Origin: Dryocosmus kuriphilus
Lineage: Eukaryota > Arthropoda > Insecta > Hymenoptera > Cynipidae
Direction: 5' to 3'
Assembly (NCBI GenBank): GCA_038277395.1
Contig: CM076197.1
Span: 25,989,057-26,053,056 of the forward strand
DNA: 64,000 bases
The notes below the pieces were generated by a model, which ran no database searches, had not been told where the DNA came from, and saw nothing but the letters and a program-made list of their open reading frames with translations. Shown in pieces: positions 31,500 through 43,729 of this stretch (within the stretch, counting starts at the first letter, position 1; each line of letters begins with the position of its first letter). The translations under genes and the position numbers were made by a program.

Positions 31500-33765
31500 A
31501 ATTTTGAAAAGGAAAGAATCACTAGCATTTTTCATTCTGCCCTTACCTAATGTAGGAAAGCGTCTTCTTTGGATTTTGTTATGGACACATAAGCGGTTCG
31601 GTTAGATTTTAAGTAGGCCGTAGTTACGTTCGAAATCCGCCGCAGCGTTTCCGATTTTTAATTAGCGTTAAAAATTCGATTATACGTTTAAGTGGTTGTT
31701 GTAGGTATGTAGTCTAATTGTATACAAATAAAGAAATGATGAAGCAATAATAATAATCAAAAGCAAATTTTTTTCGTTAACAAGTAGAAATATCTAGATA
31801 CTGTAGATTGATTTGAGTTACTATTTTATGAATAATCTTGTTGACAATAATTATTTACGTGGTCGCTTATTTTAGTAGATGTGTATTCCATTAAAATTCG
31901 TATTCGACAGTAATTGGGTAGGATCCACCTACATACCTCCTAGGATATCATATTAGAAGCCGAGTTCAACCCAAATTAGATTCACTTAGAAACCTATTAA
32001 ACGCACACAGAAACCTCGTAGAAGCGCTGAATAAGCGAAGAGAAAGTCCCCTTAGTTTACTCTTACGTCCCTATAGGATCCAATTTCAACCTCATAAGAT
32101 ACACATTAAAGCATCTTTCAAACATGGAACAAAACCCTCTTTCAAAAATCATACAAAACCTTAAATTCTGAAACCTACGGGATTTTAAGCGGATTCTAAG
32201 AGGAATTTTTAATAGGGTCTAGTATTTATTTTCGAGATTGAAATATTTGTCTCAATTTGTGCAACTGAAGCTTTACACACAAATTTATTTGTGCGATTTC
32301 GCGTGTACTTTTACTTGAAAATATGTTTGGTTGGAAAATAAGTATTTTTTTGTAGGGTAAGAATAGGACAGTATTTTCTGTGGATCAAAACTTAAGAACT
32401 TAGTAAAATGTACTCCTAGTCCTGAAAAAGTTAATTGCGTATGATAAAAGCTGTAACCCGAATTTCAAAAGCAGGATACTGAGTTTAGTATTTTTTATTG
32501 ATAAGTAGAAGAAAAAAATGTTTTACAGATGATGAAAAAACATAATTTCCTTTAAAATGTCATAGAATTAAACAATATTAGCATTAGGTATTGCTCACAT
32601 GCAGTCACATTTTGAGATAATGAAAAAAATGCAATCTTATAATACTTTAGAGACTTAGAGAGATTTAGGAGACTTAGAGAACCATAAAATCTTAAAAACA
32701 AGTACACTTTCGCCATTCAGTACAAGGACACCAATTTTGAGCACGTAATATATTTCTATTTCAGATTATTAATAGGATGAGATCTTATGTTAATTTCTTT
32801 TGTCTCAAATAGATTGAAAGATATACAAATTATGAATAAAATGGGCCTACGCTGAAGGCACTTTGTAATTTTTTTTAGAAGATATTCCAAAAATATTAAA
32901 AATCCTAATTTGTTCTTAGATTTTAAATAAAATATAAAATAATGAATAGATAAATGAATATGGGATAATTTCAGGTGTAAATTTCTATAGAATTGAAGTG
33001 ACATGTCAGGATGTAATTTTACAGTTCTTTCCGTTTATTGCGAAAGAAGCTAAAGTCCAAAAAACTTGCAAGAAAAAGCTTAGAAAAATTTAATTGCTTT
33101 TTTCCGCTAAAAAAACTTTTCTTTGTCATATATGAAAAAAGTAATCATGAATTTTCTACAAAAATTTTTTTAAATATCATTTCAGATGTTATTTAAAATT
33201 TAAGAAAAAAAATTTGTACCATTTTTTCAATAGCTTCTTTAAAAACGGAAAAAATTTAGATAGACTTTCACTTATTTGAGAGAAAAAAAACTAAACTCTT
33301 AATTTATCTAATTACAAGTCGAAAATTTACCTACATAATTTAAAATCCAAAAAATTGAGTGTGCACATAATAAATGGCGGTATTAGTAACATCAAGGCTG
33401 GGCTTCCTCGTAACACAAATAAAATATATTATCTTCTCTATACTAAATCTGTGCTTCTTTGTACTGCCAGTTCAAAGGTTTAATCCTAAAAATGATGCTG
33501 ATCATATAATGAGCACGTCTTTATATAACGTGAAAAGCTCAGAAGGCTTATATCATCCGGCCCAAATCATTTTATTGAGTGGTAAATACTTTTCTGTGCT
33601 GCGATTATTTCAGTTGCTTGCATTGCATGCTATTCTTTCAAGTAGCAGTATAGTTTCTCTTTATTCCGAATCACTTGCTTGTGATTCTGATGGAGCTGTC
33701 GCTTTGCTTCTGCTCTTTTCTAAATTGAAAAAATAAAATGTCTATAAAAAATCTGCCCGCTTCGC
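31500..33765. other. A/T-rich region without recognised genes
   Basis: No family signature was found. Positions 31960-32220 contain inverted relatives of the preceding tandem unit (TTAAGCGGATTCTAAGAGG). A 120-codon plus-strand frame at 33374-33736 is leucine/serine-rich with no motif. Its opposite strand is broken, so neither is called a gene. Confidence 0.4.
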
Positions 33766-33769
33766 AGGC

Positions 33770-34025
33770 ACATTTTCATAGCGCGCTTCGCGCGAAGTAT
33801 GAGCGCGCCTAGGGTGCGCGTCTGTTGGCACTCGCGCTTCGCGCTCGATACGCTATTAACGGCACTCGCGCTTCGCGCTCGATAAATCATTCACCTCGCG
33901 CTACGCGCTCGGTGTTTATGGATCCTATAAACTTTTACATTAAAAATTCCAAAAGGAACTATTTTACTTAAGGCTCTGTCGCCCATAAGGAATACATTCT
34001 CATCATGAAACTCACGCTTCGCGCT
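33770..34025. repeat. GC-rich palindromic CGCGCTTCGCG cluster
   Basis: Within an A/T-rich background, at least five copies of CTCGCGCTTCGCGCTCG-type palindromes recur at irregular spacing (near 33780, 33830, 33866, 33897 and 34010). They can form short strong hairpins. The cluster ends next to copy B of the 150-bp repeat family. Confidence 0.75.
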
Positions 34026-34039
34026 CGATAATTACATTT

Positions 34040-35032
34040 TTTTAAAACACATTGTAAATTGGTAAAGTTTTTTTGTGATTTTCCAAATTTTCATATACAG
34101 GATTTCGATTCTTAAAAGTAAAAGGATGACTCTTATAAATAAATTTTGTAGCTCTTTCCAAGGTGAACAATTCTGCTTGTTAATATTTTCTCATATCTTG
34201 CAAAGTTTTGCTGAAAAGTGGTTTTCTTTATACTTCATAACATATTTCACGAATAACTCAAAAACTACGTGTCTGCTCAAAAAAATGATTGAAAACAAAT
34301 TTGTAGATCTTTTTAAGGCAAACAACTTTGTTTATTATCATTTTTCCGTATCTTGCATAGTTTGGCGGAAAATTTGAAAATTTTGATTTTTAATAACGTT
34401 TTATCGATTAAAACAAAAATCGTGCATTTTGCCAAAAAATGGTTGAAACAAAATTTGTGGATATTTTTTAATTGAACAACTTTTTTCTTTAGCATTTTTT
34501 TTATCTTGAATATTTTGGCGGAAAACCAGAATTTTTTAATTTTAATAGCGTTTTCTTGATTAAAACAAAAACCGTTCATTTTGTCAAAAAACCGTTAAGA
34601 CAAAATTTGTAGATTTTTTTGAGATGAACAATTTTACTTTCTTACATTTTTTTTTTATCTCTCATAGTTTAGCCGGAAAATGGATTTTTTGATTTTGTGA
34701 AAACCGTTTTTGATGGATAAAACCATAACCGTTGGTCAAAAACCGCTGGTTAACAAACCCGTCCTTTCTTTTTACCCCTTAAAGAAGTGTACCAAAGCGC
34801 ACTCCAATCCGATTAGTGCTTCGAAAGTTATCGCGACCACAGACGACGACAACGATGACGACAACGATAACGACAACGACAACGACAACGACGACAACGA
34901 CGACGACAACAGACAGACACGGTCGTAAAACCCGTTTTTTCTGACTCAGGGGGTCTCAAAACGTGGAGATTTCATGAAATCCGCGAAAGTCAAATTTTAC
35001 ATAAATCTAATACCTTCTCTGATGAGAATGAA
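34040..35032. repeat. Dispersed repeat, copy B
   Basis: This is the same element as 23728-24574 and in the same orientation. It has about five imperfect 150-bp units, the segment CCAAAGCGCACTCCAATCCG, a GAC/AAC triplet tract at 34842-34912 and the tail ending CTTCTCTGATGAGAATG at 35032. It is longer at the 5' side than copy A. The shared 3' end point suggests a defined element with variable 5' truncation. Confidence 0.82.
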
Positions 35033-35034
35033 AA

Positions 35035-36470
35035 TATTATGTAAGACAAAAATAAAAAATTATACAAAAAATTATTCAAAAATAAAATTAAAACAAATTA
35101 TTTTAAAACATTATTATTAAAAAAGCTTTTTTTAAGAATAAGGTTAAATGAGGATATTATAGTTAAGAAACTAATGTGAATTAAAAATTAAAATAAAAAA
35201 TTAAAATGAAAGAAACTTAAATGCGTGGAGAATGGACTTACGAGTACCTACCCATAGATGATCGTAGAGTGTTAATATGATGGCTTACGTAATGCCCCAT
35301 ATCAGCCACACGTTTCTTGTAATTCGAAACCCTTTACCCCTTGTTGATGTAAATGATCCTTGAGACAATCTAAATAAACGGGTCGAATTTCAAGTAACAT
35401 ATTATTAACAATCAATATTTTTAAACATAAAACATCCGTGTCAAAGAAGAGAACGAATTTTATTGACAAGAAGCATCCTTATAAAAGGACGGAAAATTAC
35501 AATTTAGAGCATTGTTAATATTTGTACAATGCAGAATCAATCCATTAAGTGAATTTCAGAATTGTAAGGGGGTCTAGCAATTATAATGAAACTTCTCTAC
35601 TTTTTGTAAAATTTGGTATTCCCGAAATGTAATTAAAAATTTACAAAATGGGCTTAAAAATTCTAAACAAATTTCAGTATAGTTTTTTGCTTAAAAGAAT
35701 ATTATATATATTTGTATATATAAATATTCTGTTTCTATAACAGAGTTTTCGATGATTGAAGAAAAAAAAACTTTGGAATGTCAGCTTAGGAAGATTCAAA
35801 ATAAAATGTGGAATTGATATGTCAGCATCTTACTAAGTTTAACTACTGTCGAGCGGGAGGTTCAACGTCGAGAGTGTGTATCATACTCGGCAATATTAAT
35901 ACCATTTATATTATATATTTTTTATATTTTTATTTATTATATTTTTTATATTATATATTTATACTAAATGGGGATTCCTCTCTGAGGCGTTTGGGTGGGA
36001 GTGACGTAAGGCTGCAGGGGTTTCTCCATAGATAAGCCTACTAAGAATATTTAAAATATTTAAAGTAAATAAATAATGTTTTTTAATTAAATGACTTTCA
36101 GAAAAAAGATTTAGTATTAATTTACGACTAAAATAAACTGATTAAAATAATTATCTAAAAATAGGAGAAGGTTAAATAATAAGAGTATCGGTTTTTGTTT
36201 AAACCTATGAATATAGATTTATTTAATTTTTGTCAAAAAAAAAACCTTATATCAAAATAGGCCCATTCAAACTTTTATATTTCAAAAAAAATCTAAAGCT
36301 ATCTTAGAATTAAATATGTATGACGTATAAATCGATATGACTCATTATAGAAATTCGTAGTCCGGGTACCGATAATTTTCAATTAAACATTTTCAAATCC
36401 TTCTACCAAACTCACACAAGCATACAAATATTTATATGGATAAATTTCATACAATAAACAAAGTCGACTA
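35035..36470. other. A/T-rich region without recognised genes
   Basis: No coding or element signal was recognised. A short G+C-richer stretch at 35838-35880 and another at 35968-36030 have no readable motif. Confidence 0.45.
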
Positions 36471-36471
36471 C

Positions 36472-36713
<242 letters not shown>

Positions 36714-36959
36714 TGATAGTAGACTAGTGATATAGAATATACATATCACAATACAGTGTTTTTTAAAATATTAAAACTAACACGCGCAGCTGGTAAAAAA
36801 AACATATAAAATCTTAGAATGAAATTCAAATAGTTGGATATTTATAAAAGATATAACGTAGCGAGTTGTGACGAACAAGATTGAACACAAGATGCAAGAT
36901 GTGTATTAATTACCCCACGATCATAATGCCCACCTTGAAACACGTCTTTTGTTTGTCGC

Positions 36960-37420
36960 ACAACCCTGGACCTAATTTTATATTTATTCAATAGTTTTTT
37001 ATAGAAATTCACGACCATCCGATCATTTGCTAATAAATTGTCTGTAAAAAGGTTGGTGAACTAGCGTAAAGAATAACCATTACGCATATTATGAAGAAAT
37101 ATTATAGAAAACTGACCACATACAATCGAAGACGCACTCTGTAACTGTGTAGTATTTCACCTGTACAAGGTGCAATTTCCTCGCAGACGATGAAGGTGTT
37201 GTGGGACATGAGGCGGTGCTCCGTAATTATCAAAATACGTTCCTCGGCCATTTTTACTCACATGCATAGCAATCCAGTAGGATCCAGGTTTCTTTGCCCC
37301 GTCAAGGTTTGCAACGATACAGGCTGGTCTCATCCAAATTTTGGGAATTTGATGCGCTGGAAACACCCCAGTCGTACACGCTGATATAGTCTGAATTACT
37401 TGAAGAATCTCCAAACTGTC
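36960..37420 (-). pseudogene. Polinton/Maverick adenain-like cysteine protease (broken)
   Basis: The minus-strand frame contains GSYWIAMHV, then YFDNYGAPPHVPQHL, and downstream, past an in-frame stop at 37157, SIVCGQFSIIFLH. This is the order of the His, Asp/Asn and Cys active-site blocks of adenovirus-type proteases encoded by Polintons, where they mature capsid proteins. The histidine expected in GSHW is a tyrosine here, so the copy is catalytically dead as well as interrupted. It lies 3' of the capsid gene and of another conserved Polinton ORF on the same strand. A further 80-codon frame just upstream (37302-37550) may be its N-terminal extension in another frame. Confidence 0.8.
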
Positions 37421-37693
37421 GATCCTTTTTTTCGAAACTGGCCAGTAGTGCCAAATTTTGTAATAAATTTTTTACTCCACTTGATGTGGATGGCTCATTG
37501 ATTTCGTCCACGGTTCTCTCATTATTGTTCGCAACCGTTCGAAATGTCACCGACTACGTTGGACGTTTACTGATTGTCAAAGTTTTGATTTTGTTATCTG
37601 AAGATATACTCTGATTACGAGTGGGTGAATTGCACAGCTTCAGTTCTTTTTTTCTCTGATCCTACAACCAGTTTTTTAGTTTAAAAGTATTAT

Positions 37694-38059
37694 TCAGAGC
37701 ACTCGTGGACAAGTTAATTTCTCTAAATTAACAATTTGTCTAGTCATAATATTTTGAAAAAATTTGGCTTTCTCCCGCCCCCGTGTTTATATCTGACCTG
37801 CTGTTTTGGCGACTTCTCGAAGGTTTGAGTGCAACTGTTTCACAGGGACGTCTCCCTCGATCCGCTCGATCCCATGGTAATAACACGTGAGCCAATTGTT
37901 TTGTTGCCTAGTACGGTTTTGAAGGTCTGAAAAGGGGTGTGGTGGTGCCGATATACAGTGCCCAGTAAAATTATGATCCACAGCTACTAGGGCCACTTCT
38001 TTGGCAGCAAAGTAATCTTCGCGAATTTCGAATCCTTGAGTATCAATCACATAGTCCAT
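37694..38059 (-). pseudogene. Conserved Polinton-associated ORF, unknown function (broken)
   Basis: The ATG at 38059 starts a frame with DYVIDTQGFEIREDYFAAKE, an APPHPFSDL stretch and NNWLTCYYHGIE-x-GDVP. After a TAA at 37787 the same frame continues with TRGREKAKFF to a TGA at 37694. I recall proteins of this pattern from insect genomes in Polinton-like contexts, with an acidic N-terminal D-x-Q-G-F block that looks nuclease-like, but the function is not established. It lies between the capsid gene and the protease on the same strand, which supports membership in the element. Confidence 0.6.
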
Positions 38060-38307
38060 ATCCTCTTTTCCATAAAAAAAAACTGCGTACGTGAGGGTAG
38101 AGTTGGTGACAAAGAGATTAAAGTTGACGATAAACGAGAGAGACCGCGGTACGAGATAACTAATCAGCGCGCCTGTTTCCGGTGAAATGAGTGGTGATTG
38201 CAACTGGCTTATCTGTTTAGGTCTGATACTGATTTTTTAAACCAGTGGTATAGGCAGGAAGTAAAAATGATTTACAACCACAGATTCTGAGAAGCGGACA
38301 TCAGATC

Positions 38308-39539
38308 TTATCCCCCAAAGTCAACAATAACCTGTCTGGACGCGTCTATTTCTAAAACGTTATCATATTCAGCGTAAACAATACAGTTTATCGTTCTGGA
38401 AAATGGTTCTTCAAATCTTACCTCGATACGAAGACTTCCATGTTTTAAAAAATTCCAGTGAGAGTGACAGTTTGCAGATAGGTCAGGGGTGAGATCAAAA
38501 CAATAAGACAGTAGCCATGGCCGTAGTCAAAACGATCAATGTCATTAACCTCGTTTAAAGAATGAATCCCAGTTCCAGAAAGAAGAGTGTGATAAACGTC
38601 AACATATAGAAGCTCTCCTGTAAACACTGGGTACAATGGTTTTGAGGGGAATTTGTCTACCGTCAACGTAAAGGGATCAAAAGTTAATTTTATAATTTTT
38701 GAAATTAAATAGATTGAGGTCCTTATTCCAGTTAAATGCTCTATTCTCCACAAATCCTATAATTACTCTTTTAGGTAACTGAACGACAATCACGTTGTCC
38801 AGGGTATCGCCGTGAACCCCGGCGTGTCTAGTGAGTGTCTTAACCTCGACCCTTGTGATTAGATACTTTGCTGTTCCTTGAGAGAGAGCTTTTGCGTGTG
38901 CAAGTAGAACGCCGGGGCTTATTTTCGACCTTCGAACGAGAAGTGTCGCATCCATGAAATGTAGACTGCACTCGCTTTTGGTAGGATCTATGAGGCAAAA
39001 AGAGTCTTTTGCTCGAACGAAACGAAGTCGCATTTCGACACCGTTGAGAAGAAATTTGTTCTGGTTGAAAATATCGCAATGTAAATGACCAACAAGGTCT
39101 ATTGTCTCGCCTGCAGCAAAGAATCCTCGACGGATGCTGAACCCCATTTTGTATGTTGTTAAATCGTCTATTTTTCCCTTTGTATTGGCATACTGCAGGA
39201 CTGACGTTAGGTGGCTGTTTTTTGCAGCGGGTCCATAATTTAATAATGTTTCGAGGTAAGCTCTGCATACATACGCATTGTTTGCTGGGGATACGAGTTT
39301 TTGATTGAAGTATACATACATCCACCTAATTGAACACTGAGCATCGTGTGTGCGAGATCGATGTATTCCTCGCTATGACCAGGGATTGTAAATTCGATCG
39401 GCGAATCGTCTGTAATGGACGAAACGGGTTTGTAATGGATGCATTGCGAGCTTTCTGTACTAGTTTCAGTTGGTGGTAGTGAAAAAAGCTACAATTCAGT
39501 TTTCAAACATTCGCTAGAATGTGAATGTAAAAATGACAT
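38308..39539 (-). pseudogene. Polinton/Maverick major capsid protein (broken)
   Basis: From the ATG at 39539 the minus strand encodes a protein resembling the Polinton double-jelly-roll major capsid protein (the group including nematode F54H12.2). Landmarks are FSLPPTETSTES near the N-terminus, SITDDSPIEFTIPG, NGVEMRLRFVRAKDSFCL in the middle, LLVRRSKISPGVLLAHAKAL, TRVEVKTLT, FTGELLYVDVYHTLLSGTG, and a C-terminal RTINCIVYAEYDNVLEIDA block ending at a TAA at 38308. Total span is 1,232 bp, about the usual length. The frame is broken by a TAG at codon 17, a one-base shift near 39325 and others near 38690-38750 and 38450. It is one of the clearest viral-like genes in the window. Confidence 0.86.
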
Positions 39540-39637
39540 AACTTAATTTCACTTATTTCCAAAAATATCAGTAATTTGATTTTTTCCACCATATAAACTA
39601 CCCCATTTTTACTTTCTTACAACCTTGTTCGTTTTCC

Positions 39638-39727
39638 TCAGTTTTGCCTTCTTCTTCTTCTTCTTCTTGCTAATCCTACTACACTTTTTATTATATTTCG
39701 CTTTACTTTTACGGATTCTGCTGACAT
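39638..39727 (-). CDS. Small arginine-rich peptide, possible Polinton core-like protein
   Basis: The ATG at 39727 encodes 29 residues, MSAESVKVKRNIIKSVVGLA followed by seven arginines. Short basic proteins near the capsid gene occur in adenoviruses and Polintons, but the match is only in composition. It lies 100 bp upstream of the capsid start on the same strand. Confidence 0.25.
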   Translation of the reverse strand: MSAESVKVKRNIIKSVVGLARRRRRRRQN

Positions 39728-39912
39728 TTTTTTAATATTTCTCTTGCGTTTACTTCCCGCGATACATGACCCACCGCGCGCGCTATTCAACTAACGTTAT
39801 AAATTTCTCGCTGCAATTTTATGACCAGATCCAGTCATAGGATTTTCAATTTTATCAATTGATTTTTTCTTAAGTTTCTCTCCAGACTTTTTGAAGTGTT
39901 TGTTGAATGCTT

Positions 39913-41615
39913 TATGACGTACACCTTTTTCTCAGGTGGTAAAATAGAGAAAACAGTGTGGTCAACCTAGGTCACGCACAAGGCAATCCGAAAAAATGAA
40001 ACTAAAAAATCTCAATAGAACCCAACACCACAAAACGCTACAACTCAATCTTGCATAAACCTCTAAAGCACCATAACTTAATCTTATCTAGAACTCAAAA
40101 ACACTAAAACTCAATAACCGCGGGCGCCAGTTCTTTCTTGGGACACTAGATGAAAAACCTGAAAGATATCATTTATCCGGACTACCAAATTTACTGCCTA
40201 GCTCAGTCTCTGCTTTCTTAGATTACGGTAGAGTGGATGGGTTATACACCATATAATAAAGCTCGAAATGATTCTTTTCTATAAAAATTAAAATTGATGT
40301 TTATTCATAAAAGGTCTCAATAGCTTCGAACAGTAATTTTAGAAAGGCTTCTACACAAATCAACAAAATAGTACAACATCAGTGGAAAATTAATACAAAT
40401 CTCTAATACAGATGGTAGGTCTCAATATGAAACCAATAACAATACTCTAAGGTCACAAGTTTCTATACAAAATAAATATATAATCGCGAATATCAATACA
40501 AAGACAATAAATTAATAAGAATCCCAATACAGAGTCTAAGAATATATATAAACCTCAATACAAAACGTTGATAATGATCTAACAAAATTGATAAGTTATA
40601 CTTCGCTAGCGTTCACACAAAATCAAAGGGGAAAGGAAGGGGGCACAATTACAATGTCAAAGAACACGCTGAGGACAAAACATAGTGCGCTGAGATAGAA
40701 ATGGGGTCCAATGAGTAAAGGGGTTCGACAAATAAACGGGACTTGATAAAATAAGTGGGTTTCCAATACATAAATGGGACTCGATACAATAAATGGGTTT
40801 TCGACAAATAGGTGGGGCTTGATAAAATGACTGGGGTTCGATGAAATAGAAAGAGGGTTCAATTCAACTAAATTAGTATTATAGCAAAACAGTGTTCGAT
40901 AAAATAGAAAGGGAATTCAAATCAACAAAATTAATAGGAGGGCAAAACAATGTTCGATAAAATAGAAAGGGGGCTCAAACCAACAAAATTACCATTACGG
41001 CAAAACAAGGTTCGGTAAAATAGAAGCAGGACTCAAATCAGTAAAGCCACCATTAAACAGAAAAAGGAAAAATTACGGTAAAAGAGAAATGCACAAGATT
41101 AAAATTATATGCGGTCAGGATCATATTCGTAACGGGAGCAAAAGGGGACGCGTGGCTTCGAAAATGTCACTAAAACTGTACATAATTATGGGAAAAGACT
41201 AATTTAGCAATAGGCTCCACCCTTCGGCACTCCATAGTGGGAAAAATTTAACAGAACATACTCGGAAATACAATAATTCAAGTGAAACAGCGGGTCAATA
41301 TAATAAAAAAGTCACTTTTAGAATTAACCACCCAGCCAGGGAACCCAAAATCTAATTTACACCATTAATTAATGCACAAAAGTTGCTTGGCTAGACCGTT
41401 AAGATACAAAAGCTCAATCCCACCTTACTCTTTACGGGCGACTCGAGAAGAAAAACTATATTCGCCTCTGGAAATTTTGACGAGAACGGGAAAGTCTGAC
41501 CGATCTACCCACGTCGGGTTCACAAAATCGAAGAAAAATGAATGCTCGAATTAGTCTCCAAATGGACAACGAAGTGCAAATGAGGGACTATAGGGAGGGG
41601 GAATCTAAACGCGTT

Positions 41616-41646
<31 letters not shown>

Positions 41647-42263
41647 CTGCGCGCTTAATGATCCGCGCTCTTGATTGGTCTGCCTCGTCGCCTGTTCTTT
41701 TCTCCTCGAGATCTTCTTTCCTTCCACCTCTATCCTGCTTCAACGTCCAGGGATTCCGTGTTCTTTCCTTGTTTCTTGGAGAGTCTTCGGAAGTACACAG
41801 GCGGCTGGATTCCTTAGAATCGTCCACTGCAGCGGGAATCCTAACTTCGCACGGCTAATGCCCGGGCCTCAAAAACAAATAAAAGCTCGGCAGACAAAAT
41901 CATTCTAACCCATTATTGTAGAGAGAAATATCATATTTATCCCACCCTAATATTTAGGGGGAACTACCTACCAAAATCATTCTACCCCAATCTTTCAGGA
42001 AGAACTACCAAATAAATCATTCGACCCTAATATTTAGGGGGAACCACCCAACGAAATGACTGCAGTCTTATCTAATTTCTTAGATGGTCTTGGATTTTAA
42101 CCACTGCATCCTAAATATATATATTTACGTCCTCAATAGGAACAAGTCTGCGTCAGATCACGCTTTCCTCTATTTTTAGAAGAAAAGTTTTGAGTCAGAG
42201 ATAAATTCCAAAAATCTATAAAATACGACGTTTGTGACGTTCAATAAAAATTGCAACATCACA
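39913..42263 (-). repeat. Gypsy LTR, left copy (3' LTR), 2351 bp
   Basis: The plus-strand left end reads TATGACGTACACC (the other copy has TGTGACGTGCACC) and the right end reads GCAACATCACA. A purine-rich tract (minus strand) abuts the right end. Inside are imperfect tandem units of about 58 bp (TTCGATAAAATAGAAAGGG to CAAAACAA, around 40860-41060) and about 30 bp (40700-40860), a short GA tract near 41618 and a 7-9 G run at 41638. Compared with the right copy it lacks a segment of about 350 bp near 42145 and has extra segments near 40290 and 40660. No target duplication could be tested because the other outer end is truncated. Confidence 0.85.
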
Positions 42264-42276
42264 ACTCCCTCCCATT
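42264..42276 (-). other. Polypurine tract of the complete Gypsy copy
   Basis: On the minus strand AATGGGAGGGAGT lies directly before the TGTGATGTTGC start of the 3' LTR. This is the expected primer for plus-strand synthesis. The matching tract of the second copy is at 56202-56214. Confidence 0.65.
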
Positions 42277-42839
42277 TGGTGGGGTCCTAACAGATTTTGA
42301 ACGAAGGCGGGAGACGATAACAAAAAGAATCCCACTTTAAAATTAAGATTAAGTAAAAGTGAAGCTCAAACTTTTGATCGTGAATTCGACTCTAAAGAAA
42401 CTAAAAGGCAAAAATTGAGATTTTGAGTGCTCAGCCTTGAGAGATAACAGACCACCGTTCTTAAGATTAAGTTTAAGGGAAAAAAATGAACAAGACAAAG
42501 ATTATGAAAGAAAATTAAGTATAATTGAAGAACATAAACAAGGCATAACATAGGGTAATGATGATACTCGTGAAAAAAAATCAGTGCTAAGAATAATTTT
42601 CAAAAAGGAAGGAAGATCAAAATGTACCCGTGACGAAAGGATTCTACACAAAAAAAGGGAGGCGCTGTGACAGTAGGATTTGCAGTAGAGGGGAATGGTT
42701 CGGGAAATAAAAGTAATTAGCGCAAGGAAGAGGATGGGGAGGGGGTGTCTAGAAAGAGGAGGCTATGATCGTTAATTTTCGGTACCGGAGTTAGGGGGAA
42801 TGGAGGGACTCAGTCGCGGGGATGGGTCGCGCGTTATGG

Positions 42840-43657
42840 ACAGGTGTCCACGGTGCAACCGGGCTCCCCACAGCGACGGCAGAACACGCCGAGGTGGGCT
42901 TTCTAGGGACATGATGAGTACCGATACTTAGGTTTTTTCCAGTTCCAACAACCGGAATGAGCTGTGGACTGCAGGAAGTCTAAGCTGCTGGTGTCAATAT
43001 TCTGAGGGGTTGGGACTTTTATGCCAAGGAGGGAAGGGATTTTTCTTTGGGAAGTGGTGTTTTAATTATACTGAAAGGGTTGAAGGAATCTTTGGACGCG
43101 CGCGGAGGTTCGGAAGTTGAAGGGCCTGGGGTAGGGTAGCATTGCATAGGTTCGGGAGGTGATCGGCCAAAAGGAGAGGGGGATGTGGAGGATCGCGTAG
43201 GTTCGGAAGTCATGATACTTGGAGTGTAGGGGGTTCTGCGGGGGTATGTTTTCCTTAGAGCTGAGGGACCAGAAAAAGGCAGGGATCTGGTGGATCGTCT
43301 GGGTTCGGGGGGCATGGTGTTGGTCGCAGCGACGACACGCTTTATCAGGTCCGCTTGGGTCGCCTGGTATACTCCCTTTACTGGTGGGGTATTTGTTGAG
43401 ACATCTCTCGTGCGCCGGGAGTTATGGGGAACCAAATCGTCTTCCTGGCGATAGTGTCGCAAGAAGTCCTCTTCTGTAGGGATATCCTGGAGAGTTGCTC
43501 TCTGGCGCACTAAGTTGACCTCCCCCAGAGCTCTCGTTGCCTCTAATAGGGCCCTAAAAAAACCAGGGTATCGCTGGAGTATTCTATCGATGAGACCCGT
43601 ATACTCTCTCAGGTACTCCATACCTGACGGTCCGTTGGGGTTCGTTTTGGGGGCCAT
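42840..43657 (-). pseudogene. Extra ORF 3' of integrase with zinc-knuckle-like C-terminus, copy 1
   Basis: The frame starts at an ATG at 43657 overlapping the integrase end. It encodes a helical N-terminal region (GMEYLREYTGLIDRILQRY and LLEATRALGEVNLVRQRATL), a Ser/Pro/Arg-rich middle and a Cys-rich end. That end, CWNWKKPKYRYSSC followed after a TAG by FCRRCGEPGCTVDTC, resembles a gag-type C-x2-C-x4-H-x4-C knuckle with the second Cys and the His replaced. A one-base loss near 43040 breaks this copy. There is no signal peptide or membrane segment, so it is not an env gene. It occupies the usual env position, and its role is unknown. The element has a separate knuckle in its normal gag. Confidence 0.6.
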
Positions 43658-43729
43658 TTTGATTCGGTACCTAAGGGTTAGCATCCAAATTATCGTTAGG
43701 TGTTATGAAGGTTTTAGGTCGGTTATGTG

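Noticed and set aside
33374..33736. 120-codon plus-strand frame
   Set aside because: Leucine/serine-rich without a motif, and no splice or neighbour support.
34710..34928. Plus-strand Asp/Asn-rich frame
   Set aside because: Translation of the triplet tract in repeat copy B.
41538..41858. Plus-strand frames inside the left LTR (and the matching 55140-55445)
   Set aside because: They run against the element's transcription sense and exist only because the LTR is duplicated; no motif.
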